DNA of 45,037 nucleotides from an uncultured Dysgonomonas sp. (GCA_945273835.1 CALYPL010000016.1:1-45037), one strand, 5' to 3'; numbered from the stretch's first letter, positions 27,774 to 36,376 are shown. Program-made: numbers and translations. The notes: generated by a model from the sequence alone, not told the origin.

Positions 27774-28325
27774 TTAATGACGTAAGACATCCGACTCTTT
27801 TACGGTACGTTTCTGATCTTTTAACTGTCGCTTTTGCAATTGATATCTATTTTTCAATTCATGCTTTCTTGCTTTTTTATCGTCTTTTGTTAATTCCGAA
27901 TTATTTTCGATAATCCGTTCCTCATTCTTATATTTTTCTTCAAGCAAATCAAGTTTAACGTCTATATTTTTAGATAATACACGTTTAGTTCCGTCACCCG
28001 AATTTATTCTTCCATGCTTATTTTCCCAAAGCTCATATTGTTCAGGTGTTAAAATATTCCGAATAGCCTTTTTTTGCTCAACCGCAAGCTCTCTTTTTCT
28101 TTGCCCTTTTTCGCGTCCGCTCAAACTATTGTCAAGTCCTATTGCTTCAAATTTAGGTCCGGCCTCTTTGTTCAATCTTTTAATTTTCGCTAATTGCTCT
28201 GGAGACAAATTTAACTCGATATCTTCCTCAAGGCTTCTGTAATACTCAATCCGTTCATCAGTATTTTGAGCATATACAGCTAAAGAAGCCACACAAAAAA
28301 CAATAAACAACAAATATCTTTTCAT
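27774..28325 (-). CDS. Periplasmic Spy/LTXXQ-like protein
   Basis: A 183-residue secreted protein with signal peptide MKRYLLFIVFCVASLAVYA-QNT. The mature part is almost entirely helical and charged. It holds two copies of an LTxxQ-like motif (LNLSPEQLAKIKRLNKE and NILTPEQYELWENKHG), the signature of the Spy/CpxP family of periplasmic chaperones and stress sensors. The C-terminal third is very basic (KARKHELKNRYQLQKRQLKDQKR). Assignment to the Spy-like group is by motif and architecture. It is divergent from the DUF5063 operon, with 244 bp between them, and is followed at 15 bp by the DUF4251 lipoprotein. Confidence 0.7.
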   Translation of the reverse strand: MKRYLLFIVFCVASLAVYAQNTDERIEYYRSLEEDIELNLSPEQLAKIKRLNKEAGPKFEAIGLDNSLSGREKGQRKRELAVEQKKAIRNILTPEQYELWENKHGRINSGDGTKRVLSKNIDVKLDLLEEKYKNEERIIENNSELTKDDKKARKHELKNRYQLQKRQLKDQKRTVKESDVLRH

Positions 28326-28517
28326 GGCTGCTATTTATAATATAATACAGTTATTAATTAAACATATATATAATAATTTGTACTTATCAAATACTTCAAA
28401 TCTTGATAAGATTATGACTTATAACATATATTGACAAACATACATATAATAGCATTTCGGTCAATTCGTCAACCTGATAAATAATGTTATCAAAACACAA
28501 TATGTATTTATTAAGCA

Positions 28518-28549
28518 TTCGCACACAAACGTTTTATTTTATAATTTTG
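28518..28549 (+). promoter_or_regulatory. Candidate promoter for the DUF5063-cbpM operon
   Basis: TTCG (28518-28521), a 20-base spacer and TAATTTTG (28542-28549) fit TTTG-N19-TAnnTTTG with one mismatch. Transcription would start near 28555, leaving a leader of only about 15 nt before the ATG at 28570. Confidence 0.5.
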
Positions 28550-28569
28550 TTAGTAAATAAAATACATCT

Positions 28570-29139
28570 ATGAATAAAGACATCAAAAGTATAGTATATT
28601 CGACAGGGGTTGTCGAGTTCATTACAGTTGCAGTTCAATACTGTATCTTGTTGGAATCTGTAAATAATTTATCAAAAAATGAATTAACAGACAAACTGTC
28701 AAAATTATTACCATTTCTATATTTAAAAACATTATTAGCACCTGAATTAGAGATGGTTGATGAAGATGAAGAACCTGAAATATCTGTCACTGAAGAAGAC
28801 TATAATTATATTTTATCCACATTATCGTCAATCTACGCCGGTGACGACACCTACTTAGAGGTATTTGTAGAGGATATGAAGTTTAGCGATACACCGATAA
28901 CTGAAAGCATTTCTGAAAACCTTGCTGATATTTATCAAGACCTTAAAAACTGTGCTATAATATATGAGCGTGGAGTTACTGAAAATATGAATGATGCTGT
29001 TTGTATTTGCCTCGAAAATTTTAAGGCTTATTGGGGGCAAAAACTCGTCAATGTGCTTCGAGCCTTGCACTATCTGAAATTTTCAGATCGGGAAGATGAT
29101 ATTGAAAACGAACAAATTGAAGAGATTAGATCATGGTAA
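28570..29139 (+). CDS. DUF5063 domain protein
   Basis: A 189-residue, acidic, mainly helical protein without signal peptide or membrane segment. The pattern VEFITVAVQYCILLE, LLPFLYLKTLLAP, an acidic stretch EMVDEDEEPEISVTEEDYNYI and the C-terminal ENFKAYWGQKLVNVLRALHYL is that of DUF5063 proteins, which in Bacteroidetes usually sit just before a 3'-5' exonuclease gene, as here. No function is established. Its stop lies 7 bp inside the exonuclease reading frame, which indicates tight coupling between the two. A role in nucleic-acid metabolism is only suggested by this neighbour. Confidence 0.8.
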   Translation: MNKDIKSIVYSTGVVEFITVAVQYCILLESVNNLSKNELTDKLSKLLPFLYLKTLLAPELEMVDEDEEPEISVTEEDYNYILSTLSSIYAGDDTYLEVFVEDMKFSDTPITESISENLADIYQDLKNCAIIYERGVTENMNDAVCICLENFKAYWGQKLVNVLRALHYLKFSDREDDIENEQIEEIRSW

Positions 29140-29705
29140 GCACCATCACCAAAGAAGCATTGAATGAGCTACCACCTGAAGTGTTTCCCGGCAGAATTAT
29201 TGTCATACAAACCGCATCGGATGCTGACAAAGCATGTCAATATATGAAAAATTACGAATTGATCGGGTTCGACACCGAAACACGCCCCAACTTTAAAAAA
29301 GGTGTAAGAAACAAAATTGCACTCATTCAATTATCGACAGATGACACGTGTTTTTTGTTTCGCCTCAACATAATGGGTTTCCCAGACTCGTTGGCAGAAA
29401 TATTATCTTCACCTTCAATAAAGAAAATCGGACTTTCATTGAAAGACGATTTTTCCGCCATACAGAAAAGTAAATCATTGCGACCTGAAAACTTTATAGA
29501 ATTGCAAACGTTTGTAAAGAAATACGGTATCGAAGACAATGGTTTGCAACGTATATATGGCATACTTTTTGGGAAAAGGATTACAAAAGGGCAACGCCTG
29601 ACAAATTGGAATGCCGATATTCTAACTGATGCTCAAAAGATGTATGCGGCACTTGATGCCTGGGCGTGCCTTCGGATATATAACAAACTGATTGACAATA
29701 AATAG
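29133..29705 (+). CDS. 3'-5' exonuclease of the RNase D/DEDD family
   Basis: A 190-residue single-domain DEDD exonuclease. The first motif is GFDTETRP (Asp 47, Glu 49), the second region is KKIGLSLKDDFSAI, and the third is YAALDAWACLRIY, with the Tyr four positions before Asp that marks the DEDDy subclass. It lacks the HRDC domains of RNase D, so it is a compact relative of the WRN/RNase D group. Expected activity is removal of nucleotides from 3' ends of RNA or DNA; the true substrate is unknown. The start overlaps the end of the DUF5063 gene, and cbpA follows after 9 bp. Confidence 0.9.
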   Translation: MVSTITKEALNELPPEVFPGRIIVIQTASDADKACQYMKNYELIGFDTETRPNFKKGVRNKIALIQLSTDDTCFLFRLNIMGFPDSLAEILSSPSIKKIGLSLKDDFSAIQKSKSLRPENFIELQTFVKKYGIEDNGLQRIYGILFGKRITKGQRLTNWNADILTDAQKMYAALDAWACLRIYNKLIDNK

Positions 29706-29714
29706 TATTCAAAT

Positions 29715-30626
29715 ATGGCATTTATAGATTATTACAGCATATTGGGAGTGTCTAAAACAGCTTCGGCTGACGAGATTAAAAAGGCATATCGCAAACTGGC
29801 TCGTAAATATCATCCTGATATCAACCCCGATAATGAAGAAGCGAAGCGCAAATTTCAACAAATAAATGAGGCCAACGAGGTTTTGAGTGACCCCGATAAA
29901 CGTAAGAAGTACGATGAATATGGTGAAAACTGGAAACATGCTGAAGAATATGAAAAGGCACGTCAACAGCAGCAGCAACACGGCGGTTTTGCCGACTTCG
30001 GAAGTTTTGGCGGAAACGGTGGTTCGTATTCATTCTCAGGAGACGGGGAAGAATTTTCCGACTTTTTCGAGTCACTTTTCGGGAACAGAACAAGAAGCGG
30101 ATCAAGCCGCTCACGAGGTTTTCGCGGGCAGGATTATACTGCTGAATTACACCTTAGCCTAAAAAGCGCATCTGAAACCCATAAAGAGGTATTGAATGTC
30201 AACGGCAAATCAATCCGTATAACCGTTCCCGCAGGTGTAGCTGACGGGCAGGTCATCAAGTTGCCCAATCAGGGTGGACAAGGAGCGAACGGTGGAAGCA
30301 ACGGCGATCTTTATATAACCTTCGTCATATCTGACGACCCGAACTTTAAACGTGTGGGAGATGATTTATACACAACCGCCAAAATAAGTCTCTATAATGC
30401 TGTGTTGGGCGGTGACGAAATGGTAGATACCTTCAACGGCAAAGTAAAATTGACCGTCAAACCGGGTACTCAAAACGGGACGAAAGTCCGGTTAAAGGGA
30501 AAGGGTTTTCCTGTTTACAAAAAAGATGGGCATTTCGGCGATCTCATAATAACTTATACTGTCGATATTCCGACAAATCTTTCAGCCGAACAAAAAGAAA
30601 TGTTTCGTAAATTAGCTAATTCTTAA
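29715..30626 (+). CDS. cbpA: DnaJ-type co-chaperone CbpA
   Basis: A 303-residue type II J-domain protein that stimulates DnaK and, in E. coli, also binds curved DNA. The J domain (about 4-70) has the HPD motif (33-35) in [22 protein letters not shown] Gly/Phe-rich stretch follows ([20 protein letters not shown]), then the two C-terminal beta domains ([75 protein letters not shown]). There is no CxxCxGxG zinc region, which separates it from DnaJ proper. It is followed after 17 bp by its likely modulator CbpM. Confidence 0.93.
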   Translation: MAFIDYYSILGVSKTASADEIKKAYRKLARKYHPDINPDNEEAKRKFQQINEANEVLSDPDKRKKYDEYGENWKHAEEYEKARQQQQQHGGFADFGSFGGNGGSYSFSGDGEEFSDFFESLFGNRTRSGSSRSRGFRGQDYTAELHLSLKSASETHKEVLNVNGKSIRITVPAGVADGQVIKLPNQGGQGANGGSNGDLYITFVISDDPNFKRVGDDLYTTAKISLYNAVLGGDEMVDTFNGKVKLTVKPGTQNGTKVRLKGKGFPVYKKDGHFGDLIITYTVDIPTNLSAEQKEMFRKLANS

Positions 30627-30643
30627 CCCAAAGAAATAAAGTT

Positions 30644-30946
30644 ATGAAAACCGATTTAGTTATTATCAACGAATATTGCACCCGAAGCCATATCGATCCG
30701 GAATTTATAATGCAGCTTGAAGACGAAGGGTTAATTCAGATAAATATAATTGACAACGAACAATATTTGAATCTTTCCGAAATCAATAAACTGGAACGAT
30801 ACGTTCGTTTGCATTATGACTTATCTGTCAATGTCGAAGGCATCAGCGTTGTTCAGCATCTGCTTGAGAACATGGAAGAGATGCGCAAAGAGATTTTACA
30901 TCTTAGACAACGCATGCGCTTGTTGGACGATGATCTATTTTTCTAA
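30644..30946 (+). CDS. cbpM: CbpM-like chaperone modulator (MerR-type)
   Basis: A 100-residue protein with a MerR-like helix-turn-helix N-terminal part (VIINEYCTRSHIDPEFIMQLEDEGLIQI, followed by LNLSEINKLERYVRLHYDLSVNVEGISVVQHLLENM) and a C-terminal coiled coil (EEMRKEILHLRQRMRLL). This is the form of CbpM, which binds the J domain of CbpA and lowers its activity. Position directly after cbpA supports the assignment. Last protein gene of the operon; the tRNA-Pro gene begins 50 bp later. Confidence 0.85.
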   Translation: MKTDLVIINEYCTRSHIDPEFIMQLEDEGLIQINIIDNEQYLNLSEINKLERYVRLHYDLSVNVEGISVVQHLLENMEEMRKEILHLRQRMRLLDDDLFF

Positions 30947-30996
30947 AACTTTTTAATTGAATACAAGCACCCAATATTTAGTGAAATAAGATAATT

Positions 30997-31069
30997 CGGG
31001 ATGTAGCACAGTTGGTAGCGCGCCACGTTCGGGACGTGGAGGTCGGACGTTCGAGTCGTCTCATCCCGA
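30997..31069 (+). tRNA. tRNA-Pro(CGG)
   Basis: A full cloverleaf can be drawn. The acceptor CGGGATG pairs with CATCCCG, and the discriminator is A. The D arm is GCAC/GCGC with one A-C mismatch. The anticodon stem CCACG/CGTGG encloses the loop TTCGGGA, so the anticodon is CGG (Pro, codon CCG). The T arm is GGACG/CGTCT with loop TTCGAGT. CCA is not encoded. It may be read from the upstream operon or its own promoter; a terminator follows 16 bp after it. Confidence 0.95.
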
Positions 31070-31084
31070 CAATAATAAAATAAG

Positions 31085-31120
31085 AAGTGTCAGCAAAACT
31101 AAGTTTTACTGACACTTTTT
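31085..31120 (+). terminator. Terminator after tRNA-Pro, probably bidirectional
   Basis: AAGTGTCAG (31085-31093) pairs with CTGACACTT (31109-31117). The stem continues after one mismatch with AAAAC/GTTTT, and TTT plus ATTT follows on the plus strand. On the minus strand the hairpin is followed by CTTATTTTATTATT, so it could also end the efflux operon. Confidence 0.85.
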
Positions 31121-31164
31121 ATTTAAGCCATTTTTATAATAAATCGTTTTTAACTTTTTAAGTT

Positions 31165-32805
31165 TTATCTTTCTGAATAAGCCTTACCCCACATATATTT
31201 CCAAATATTTTTCATCTTAGGAAACTGCTGATAAACCGGCTTCATGTAGTGCGCGGACGCTATACCAAGTAGAAATAAAATACCGAGAAGTGTTACGCCA
31301 CCAAATATTTCCTTCCAACTCAATAACAGTGCCTGCATGTTACTTGCTCCATATAACGCACTTGTTGCGGCTGCCTGAGCCTGTTCTATGGTTTGACCAC
31401 TGATCAATGATTTATGTAAGACACTGCTATATACTTGACTTGATGCAGGGTTCATAAAATCTATATCCATCGTAAGATTTGCCAAATTCTTTTTCTGAAG
31501 GTATTGTAAAACATTCGTACACAAACTATTTGCCATAGTTCCACCTAATGCGGTACGAACAAACCCTAATACGGACAAACTTGCAAAGAAATGAGGGAAA
31601 GGTATTCCCTGTGCCGCATATAAAGCGATGCTGATATAAAGGGATACATAACCAAACCCTTTCAGTGCATAAGGCAAATACAAATATTCTTTACTTAAGG
31701 CGGGTTGAAATATAAAATAAAGGATGAAATGATATAAGACTAAGCTACCAAAGCCTATAAAAAATATAGGTTTATAGCCGCCTCTGTAAATTGACATCCA
31801 ATAAAAGGCGTAAGCCGCACCAATCAGTACTCCTACAAATACCGCCCAATTCAAAGAAGTGTTATGCAAAATATCATAATGCAGAATACCTCCTGTATAT
31901 GCGTTCATTACAACATTACCTGTACTAAGAAAGATTTGCAGGAACGCAAGCAATACCAAAGATTTCAACAGATTTTTATATTTGAACACTTCGGGCATAA
32001 TTACAGGTCTTCTTATACCTAACATGCGCTGTATGGCACATATAAGCAACACAGTACCTGTGATAACACCTATACAGATATATGGTGAATCGAACCAATC
32101 AAGGCGTTTTCCGTATTCAAATACAAAATTAAATATAATCAACACCAACGACCACAATGCCAGTCCAAGCCAGTCAATCTGATAAAGAGGAAATTTCTTC
32201 ATCAAACGGATAGGACGCATCAGTATATACAGGACTATCATTACCACAAGCAACAGGGTAATCATCATAGTAGGCATATACGTCCAGTCATAAAAGTCCG
32301 ACATTTCGGCTGTAAGCAAACCCGAAACCTGAATCGATCCGAGAACAATCAGATATACGACTGAAAAGAAGACCGTGAAATCACGTTTTGGTGTAATAAT
32401 CAGCTGTATTGTCGACAAACATTCAAACGTTCCCACCATGCGCACCGCACCTGCTATGAATGCTGCAATCAACAACACTAATAAGTTATTTGAATAGATG
32501 CTGATCAGATTGGCTACAATCAATATAGCGGCGGCAGACAGTATTATTGTTCTCGACATAAATCTGAACTTTATTCTGAAAAGGATGGGAAACACCATCG
32601 TCATACCGATAAAGGAAACGGAGCTAATCAGCTTCACATCTTCGGTTGTGATGGCTTTTCCACCGACCACGTCATTCAGATTAGTCAGATAAACGAAACT
32701 CGTGAACTGAAATATGATGGCAGTAATCAATAATATAATAAATCGTATCGGATCAGGGACAAATTCCTTGAACGTCATGATACGATATTTTCCTTGAGGC
32801 ATCAT
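31165..32805 (-). CDS. MFS multidrug exporter, DHA2 (EmrB-like)
   Basis: A 546-residue inner-membrane protein with about 14 hydrophobic segments, the size and topology of DHA2 drug:H+ antiporters such as EmrB. Examples are RFIILLITAIIFQFTSFVYL, ILSAAAILIVANLISIY, VLLAFLQIFLSTGNVVMNAYTGG and VGVLIGAAYAFYWMSIYRGGY. The classic motif A is poorly kept, which is common in Bacteroidetes members. The order TolC, HlyD/EmrA, MFS on the same strand with gaps of 2 and 6 bp shows that it is the pump of a tripartite system spanning both membranes. The substrate cannot be read from the sequence. Confidence 0.9.
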   Translation of the reverse strand: MMPQGKYRIMTFKEFVPDPIRFIILLITAIIFQFTSFVYLTNLNDVVGGKAITTEDVKLISSVSFIGMTMVFPILFRIKFRFMSRTIILSAAAILIVANLISIYSNNLLVLLIAAFIAGAVRMVGTFECLSTIQLIITPKRDFTVFFSVVYLIVLGSIQVSGLLTAEMSDFYDWTYMPTMMITLLLVVMIVLYILMRPIRLMKKFPLYQIDWLGLALWSLVLIIFNFVFEYGKRLDWFDSPYICIGVITGTVLLICAIQRMLGIRRPVIMPEVFKYKNLLKSLVLLAFLQIFLSTGNVVMNAYTGGILHYDILHNTSLNWAVFVGVLIGAAYAFYWMSIYRGGYKPIFFIGFGSLVLYHFILYFIFQPALSKEYLYLPYALKGFGYVSLYISIALYAAQGIPFPHFFASLSVLGFVRTALGGTMANSLCTNVLQYLQKKNLANLTMDIDFMNPASSQVYSSVLHKSLISGQTIEQAQAAATSALYGASNMQALLLSWKEIFGGVTLLGILFLLGIASAHYMKPVYQQFPKMKNIWKYMWGKAYSER

Positions 32806-32811
32806 ATATTT

Positions 32812-33870
32812 TTATTTTTTGATATAAACTTCGGCGCTCATACCTGCTTTAAGTTTTTTAAGCTCTTCCGGCGTGTTTTCTTTGATCAATTCGATTTTGA
32901 CAGGTATACGCTGTTCTATTTTCACGAAATTTCCGGTCGCATTATCAGTCGGAACAAGAGAGAATGCCGATCCTGTGGCATTTGAGATGGCAGAAACTGT
33001 ACCCTTGAATTTACAATCCGGAACAGCGTCGACGTTGATTTCAACCTGATCTCCGATCTGAATATTTTTTGTCTGTTTTTCTTTATAATTAGCAATTACC
33101 CAAACGTCAGAGTCATCAACAATGCTAACCAAAGATTGCCCGGGTTGGATTAACTGACCTATCTGCAAATTCTTATGTCCTACTATACCGCTTGCAGGCG
33201 CAACGATTACGGTATAAGACAGATTTAAACGTGCAATATCCAAAGCCGCTTCGGCTTGCTTTATATTCGCATCGTTCTGTTGCAAACGTTTAGTCTGTTC
33301 AACTCCAACTAAAGCTGTACTTTGTTTCTGACGTACCATCATATTATATCGGGCTTGCAAAGCATCGTAATCTGTTTTTACATTATCATATTGATCTTGA
33401 GTGACAGCTTTTTCATCCAACAGGTTTTTGTAACGGCGAAGGTTGGTTTCAGCATTCTGAAGGCGAACTCTGGTCTCCTCGATGCTTGCGTCAGACACTG
33501 TCAGGTTATTTTGTGTGGTTGAAATTGTACTACCCATCACGGCTTTACCGGCAGTTGCATTGGCGTAATTGGCCTCTGCCTGAGCCAGACGATAAAGGTA
33601 TTCGCTGTTATCAACAATCAACAATGTATCTCCCTTGTTCACATGTTGATATTCTTCAAAACGAATTTCTTTTATAAAACCCTGTACTCGTGAATTGACA
33701 GGTACAATGAGACGTTTCACCTGCGCATTGTCTGTATATTTGGAGCTGGTAACATTGGAGAAACGAAGTATGACCCATGCCACTCCTAAAATGATGAATA
33801 CAACTATAGCCCAGTTGAATATTCTGAAACGAAGGCTTTTCCCTTTTTGTCTTTGTTCTTGAGTTTCCAT
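32812..33870 (-). CDS. HlyD/EmrA family membrane fusion protein
   Basis: A 352-residue periplasmic adaptor. One N-terminal membrane anchor (about 15-34, RIFNWAIVVFIILGVAWVILRF) is followed by the first half of the lipoyl-like domain (VPVNSRVQGFIKEIRFEEYQHVNKGDTLLIVD). A long coiled-coil hairpin (about 85-200) comes next, then the second lipoyl half (VIVAPASGIVGHKNLQIGQLIQPGQSLVSIVDDSDVWVIANYKE) and the beta-barrel part ending KAGMSAEVYIKK. It joins the MFS pump to the TolC-type exit channel. It is only 2 bp from the TolC-family gene and 6 bp from the pump gene. Confidence 0.94.
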   Translation of the reverse strand: METQEQRQKGKSLRFRIFNWAIVVFIILGVAWVILRFSNVTSSKYTDNAQVKRLIVPVNSRVQGFIKEIRFEEYQHVNKGDTLLIVDNSEYLYRLAQAEANYANATAGKAVMGSTISTTQNNLTVSDASIEETRVRLQNAETNLRRYKNLLDEKAVTQDQYDNVKTDYDALQARYNMMVRQKQSTALVGVEQTKRLQQNDANIKQAEAALDIARLNLSYTVIVAPASGIVGHKNLQIGQLIQPGQSLVSIVDDSDVWVIANYKEKQTKNIQIGDQVEINVDAVPDCKFKGTVSAISNATGSAFSLVPTDNATGNFVKIEQRIPVKIELIKENTPEELKKLKAGMSAEVYIKK

Positions 33871-33872
33871 AT

Positions 33873-35192
33873 TTATAATTTTCCTATTGTACGTTGTAGT
33901 TTATAATAATTATAAATGATATTGATACGTGCATTAACCAATTGAAGTTCGGCATCAAGCTTAGAGTTGCTGGCATCCAACATTTCGGTTATCAGTACCA
34001 AATCATTTTTGTATCTTTTATTGATGACATTATAGTTTTCATTTGCCAATTGCAAACTTTTCGCACGTGTCTGGTATACTTCAAAAGCCTCTTTATACTT
34101 TGTATATGCTCTATGTATTGCAGTCTCCACATGTTCTCTGATAAGATCGTGCGCGTCAATTGACATTTGCTTGCTGTTTTGCGCAAGTCTGACGTTCTTT
34201 TTCGATTTGAAAAGTGATGCGAGATTGTATTTAACACCTATTCCGACATACCAATAATTGAGGTTCTTATTTATCGGTGGCACTTCAATCAGGATAGGAC
34301 CATCAAACGTATTGGCTGCTACTAAAGCCACAGAGGGTAGATAATCTGCTTTAGCCATTTTGATTCCTTTATCTGCAATATCAGTCTGTAAAGCAGCTGT
34401 TTTTAACTCCGGCAAGTTATTCTCAGCCACATCCATGAAATTTTCAGGAGTATAGTTAACCATATCCAGCTGTAAGATTGTTGAATCGGGTTTGATAACA
34501 ACATCTGACGGCAACCCCAAGGTCACGGTAAGGTTATTGTTTATGATATCATAATTATTATCTATTTCGATAATAGCCAATTCCAGATTCTTGAGTTGCA
34601 GCTCGTGCCTTGTTATATCGTTATCCAGAGCCATGCCTTGTTTTTGTTTTGCATGAACCTGATCGATCAGGATTTTGGTTTGCTTGATATTTTCGAGATA
34701 TACCTTTTTCTGGTTTTGTAATTTATACAAGTCAAGGTAATAGCCGGTCAATAAGAAACGGATGTCCATTGCATCTTTCTGATAATCAAGTTTAGCCACC
34801 TGTTCTTCCAGTTTGGCTTTCTCAATGTTGTTTTTGATGGCTCCTCCTGCAAATACAACCTGACTTGCCTCGACTGAAAAGGTATTGCCCCAATGAGGCA
34901 TTGACCCTTTCATACCATGTCCTAAATCGCGATCAATTATACAAGCGTTGCCTATAAAAGATCCTCGCAAAGAAACATCGACCGAAGGCAACAGGCTATT
35001 TTTAGCGGTCGACACAGCAGCCTTGCTTGTTTCAATTTTTGTATTGGACAGTTTTAATTGCTTGCTGTTATTCTCCGCCAGATTGAATATTTCATCTAAA
35101 GTATAAACTTTGATGTTTTTTTCCTGAGCATTCACTGATCCCACACACAGCAATACGCATGCGATCACAGTGAGTAATTGGATTTTACCCAT
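33873..35192 (-). CDS. TolC family outer-membrane efflux protein
   Basis: A 439-residue outer-membrane factor with signal peptide (LLTVIACVLLCVGSVNA-QEK). Two long helical repeats typical of TolC proteins are visible: YTLDEIFNLAENNSKQLKLSNTKIETSKAAVSTAKNSLLPSVDVS near the start, and PELKTAALQTDIADKGIKMAKADYLPSVALVAANTFDG near the middle. The end, LDASNSKLDAELQLVNARINIIYNYYKLQRTIGKL, closes the second repeat. It forms the exit channel of the efflux system encoded by this operon and is its first gene. No regulator gene is adjacent, but the upstream region holds two inverted repeats. Confidence 0.93.
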   Translation of the reverse strand: MGKIQLLTVIACVLLCVGSVNAQEKNIKVYTLDEIFNLAENNSKQLKLSNTKIETSKAAVSTAKNSLLPSVDVSLRGSFIGNACIIDRDLGHGMKGSMPHWGNTFSVEASQVVFAGGAIKNNIEKAKLEEQVAKLDYQKDAMDIRFLLTGYYLDLYKLQNQKKVYLENIKQTKILIDQVHAKQKQGMALDNDITRHELQLKNLELAIIEIDNNYDIINNNLTVTLGLPSDVVIKPDSTILQLDMVNYTPENFMDVAENNLPELKTAALQTDIADKGIKMAKADYLPSVALVAANTFDGPILIEVPPINKNLNYWYVGIGVKYNLASLFKSKKNVRLAQNSKQMSIDAHDLIREHVETAIHRAYTKYKEAFEVYQTRAKSLQLANENYNVINKRYKNDLVLITEMLDASNSKLDAELQLVNARINIIYNYYKLQRTIGKL

Positions 35193-35220
35193 ATTTTCTT
35201 ATAAATTAGTTAATGATATG

Positions 35221-35235
35221 TGAAGTTTTACTTCA
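35221..35235. promoter_or_regulatory. Inverted repeat close to the TolC-family start
   Basis: TGAAGT-TTT-ACTTCA is a perfect inverted repeat with 6-bp arms, starting 29 bp upstream of the TolC-family ATG. It could be a small operator or a leader hairpin near the translation start. Confidence 0.4.
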
Positions 35236-35367
35236 AAAAAAGATAATTCGGAATAAGGTTGCTACCATCCGATCAGACAATTCACTCTTTGATAATCCGG
35301 ACCTGATAACTTTACTTTTGTGTTTATTGGGAAGTTAGTTGATAATCTGCTGTTCATCTATATTATG

Positions 35368-35400
35368 GAAACCCTTGATAGGTTTCGGGGTGCAAATTTA
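35368..35400 (-). promoter_or_regulatory. Candidate efflux promoter with overlapping operator-like repeat
   Basis: On the minus strand TAAATTTG (35400 to 35393) followed by CACC fits the -7 consensus. A GTTA at the -33 distance (about 20 bases upstream) is a poor partner. The predicted start near 35387 coincides with the edge of the inverted repeat GAAACC-N7-GGTTTC (35368-35386), a common operator position. The leader would be close to 195 nt. Confidence 0.5.
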
Positions 35401-35605
35401 GATTTTATTTTGATAGATTGTAACACTATACAAATGTTAATAAAATATAAATTACAATTTAGCAGACTTGCTATACGGTTTCTGTTTAACACTTGAGCTT
35501 TATTAGGGAATGAAAATTATATGATAATGACTGAAGAGATATTTTTTATAGGTAATATTTTATAAGAGATATTCAGCAGTTTATTGTATTACTAATATTT
35601 AAGGG

Positions 35606-36322
35606 TTAAATCGGAAGCCCGTAGGATATAAATATAATTTTGGCTTTTTCTATTTGTTCTTTTGTGGGCGGATTAACATCTTTCAACTTATAATCTACGT
35701 CAAGATTCTCCCATTTATGCACTGCCATCTGGTGGAAGGGCAATATATCTACACGCTCCACATTGTGAAAACGAGACACATATTCTGCCCATTTCTCAAG
35801 GTCAGCATCTTCATTAGTAAAGTTTGGCACAAGCACATAACGGAGCCATACGGGTTTATTGATTGTGTGGAGATAATCCATAAACTCAAGGGTAGGCTTT
35901 AATTGCTGAGATGTCAATACTTTGTATTTGTCCGGATTAATTTGTTTTATATCAAGCAAAACCAAATCGGTATATGACAATACTTCTTTAACTGTTTCAT
36001 TCAGGTAGATACCGGAAGTGTCTATCGCGGTATGAATACCGGCTGCTTTACATATCTTAAAAAGATCAAGTACAAATTCAGGCTGCATCATAGGTTCTCC
36101 TCCCGAAACTGTAATACCTCCCCGAACAAAGTTTTTTACTTTGTCAAGTTCATGAAATACTTCTTGCGGAGACATAATAAACTTGGCGTCAGCCTTTTTC
36201 CATGTATCGGGATTGTGACAATAAAGACAACGTAAGGGACAGCCTTGCATAAACAATACAAATCGTATTCCCGGACCGTCTTTCGTTCCAAATGTTTCAA
36301 TTGAATGAATATATCCCTGCAT
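35606..36322 (-). CDS. pflA: Pyruvate formate-lyase activating enzyme
   Basis: A radical SAM enzyme that installs the glycyl radical on PflB under anoxic conditions. The 238-residue protein has the cluster motif CPLRCLYC (Cys 28, 32, 35) in FVLFMQGCPLRCLYCHNPDTW, a SAM-binding ITVSGGEPMMQPEF, DTSGIYL, and the closing region VERVDILPFHQMAVHKWENL. The N-terminus IHSIETFGTKDGPGIRFVLF is typical. It lies 79 bp after pflB on the same strand with a hairpin between them, so expression may be stepped down from pflB. Confidence 0.96.
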   Translation of the reverse strand: MQGYIHSIETFGTKDGPGIRFVLFMQGCPLRCLYCHNPDTWKKADAKFIMSPQEVFHELDKVKNFVRGGITVSGGEPMMQPEFVLDLFKICKAAGIHTAIDTSGIYLNETVKEVLSYTDLVLLDIKQINPDKYKVLTSQQLKPTLEFMDYLHTINKPVWLRYVLVPNFTNEDADLEKWAEYVSRFHNVERVDILPFHQMAVHKWENLDVDYKLKDVNPPTKEQIEKAKIIFISYGLPI

Positions 36323-36341
36323 AGGTTTCGTAATAAATATA

Positions 36342-36376
36342 GAACGAAGTGAAGTTATAAAAACCTCACTCCGTTC
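36342..36376 (-). promoter_or_regulatory. Intercistronic hairpin between pflB and pflA
   Basis: GAACGAAGTGAAG (36342-36354) can pair over 13 positions with CCTCACTCCGTTC (36364-36376), with two A-C mismatches and a loop of nine bases. On the minus strand it is followed by a T-rich TATATTTATTACG. It may act as a partial terminator or RNA-stability element. Confidence 0.6.

Larger units (their letters stand above)
35193..35605. other. Regulatory region upstream of the efflux operon
   Basis: About 410 non-coding AT-rich bases between pflA and the efflux operon, both read on the minus strand. It holds the promoter and inverted repeats listed separately. The promoter-distal part has a 10-base direct repeat AAGAGATATT (35534-35543 and 35564-35573) of unclear meaning. 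No small gene or known RNA was recognised, and no clear terminator for pflA. Confidence 0.5.

Noticed and set aside
35534-35573. Direct repeat AAGAGATATT twice, 30 bp apart, as a possible small repeat array
   Set aside because: Only two copies in AT-rich DNA; no further units and no regular spacing, so not a CRISPR or an iteron set.
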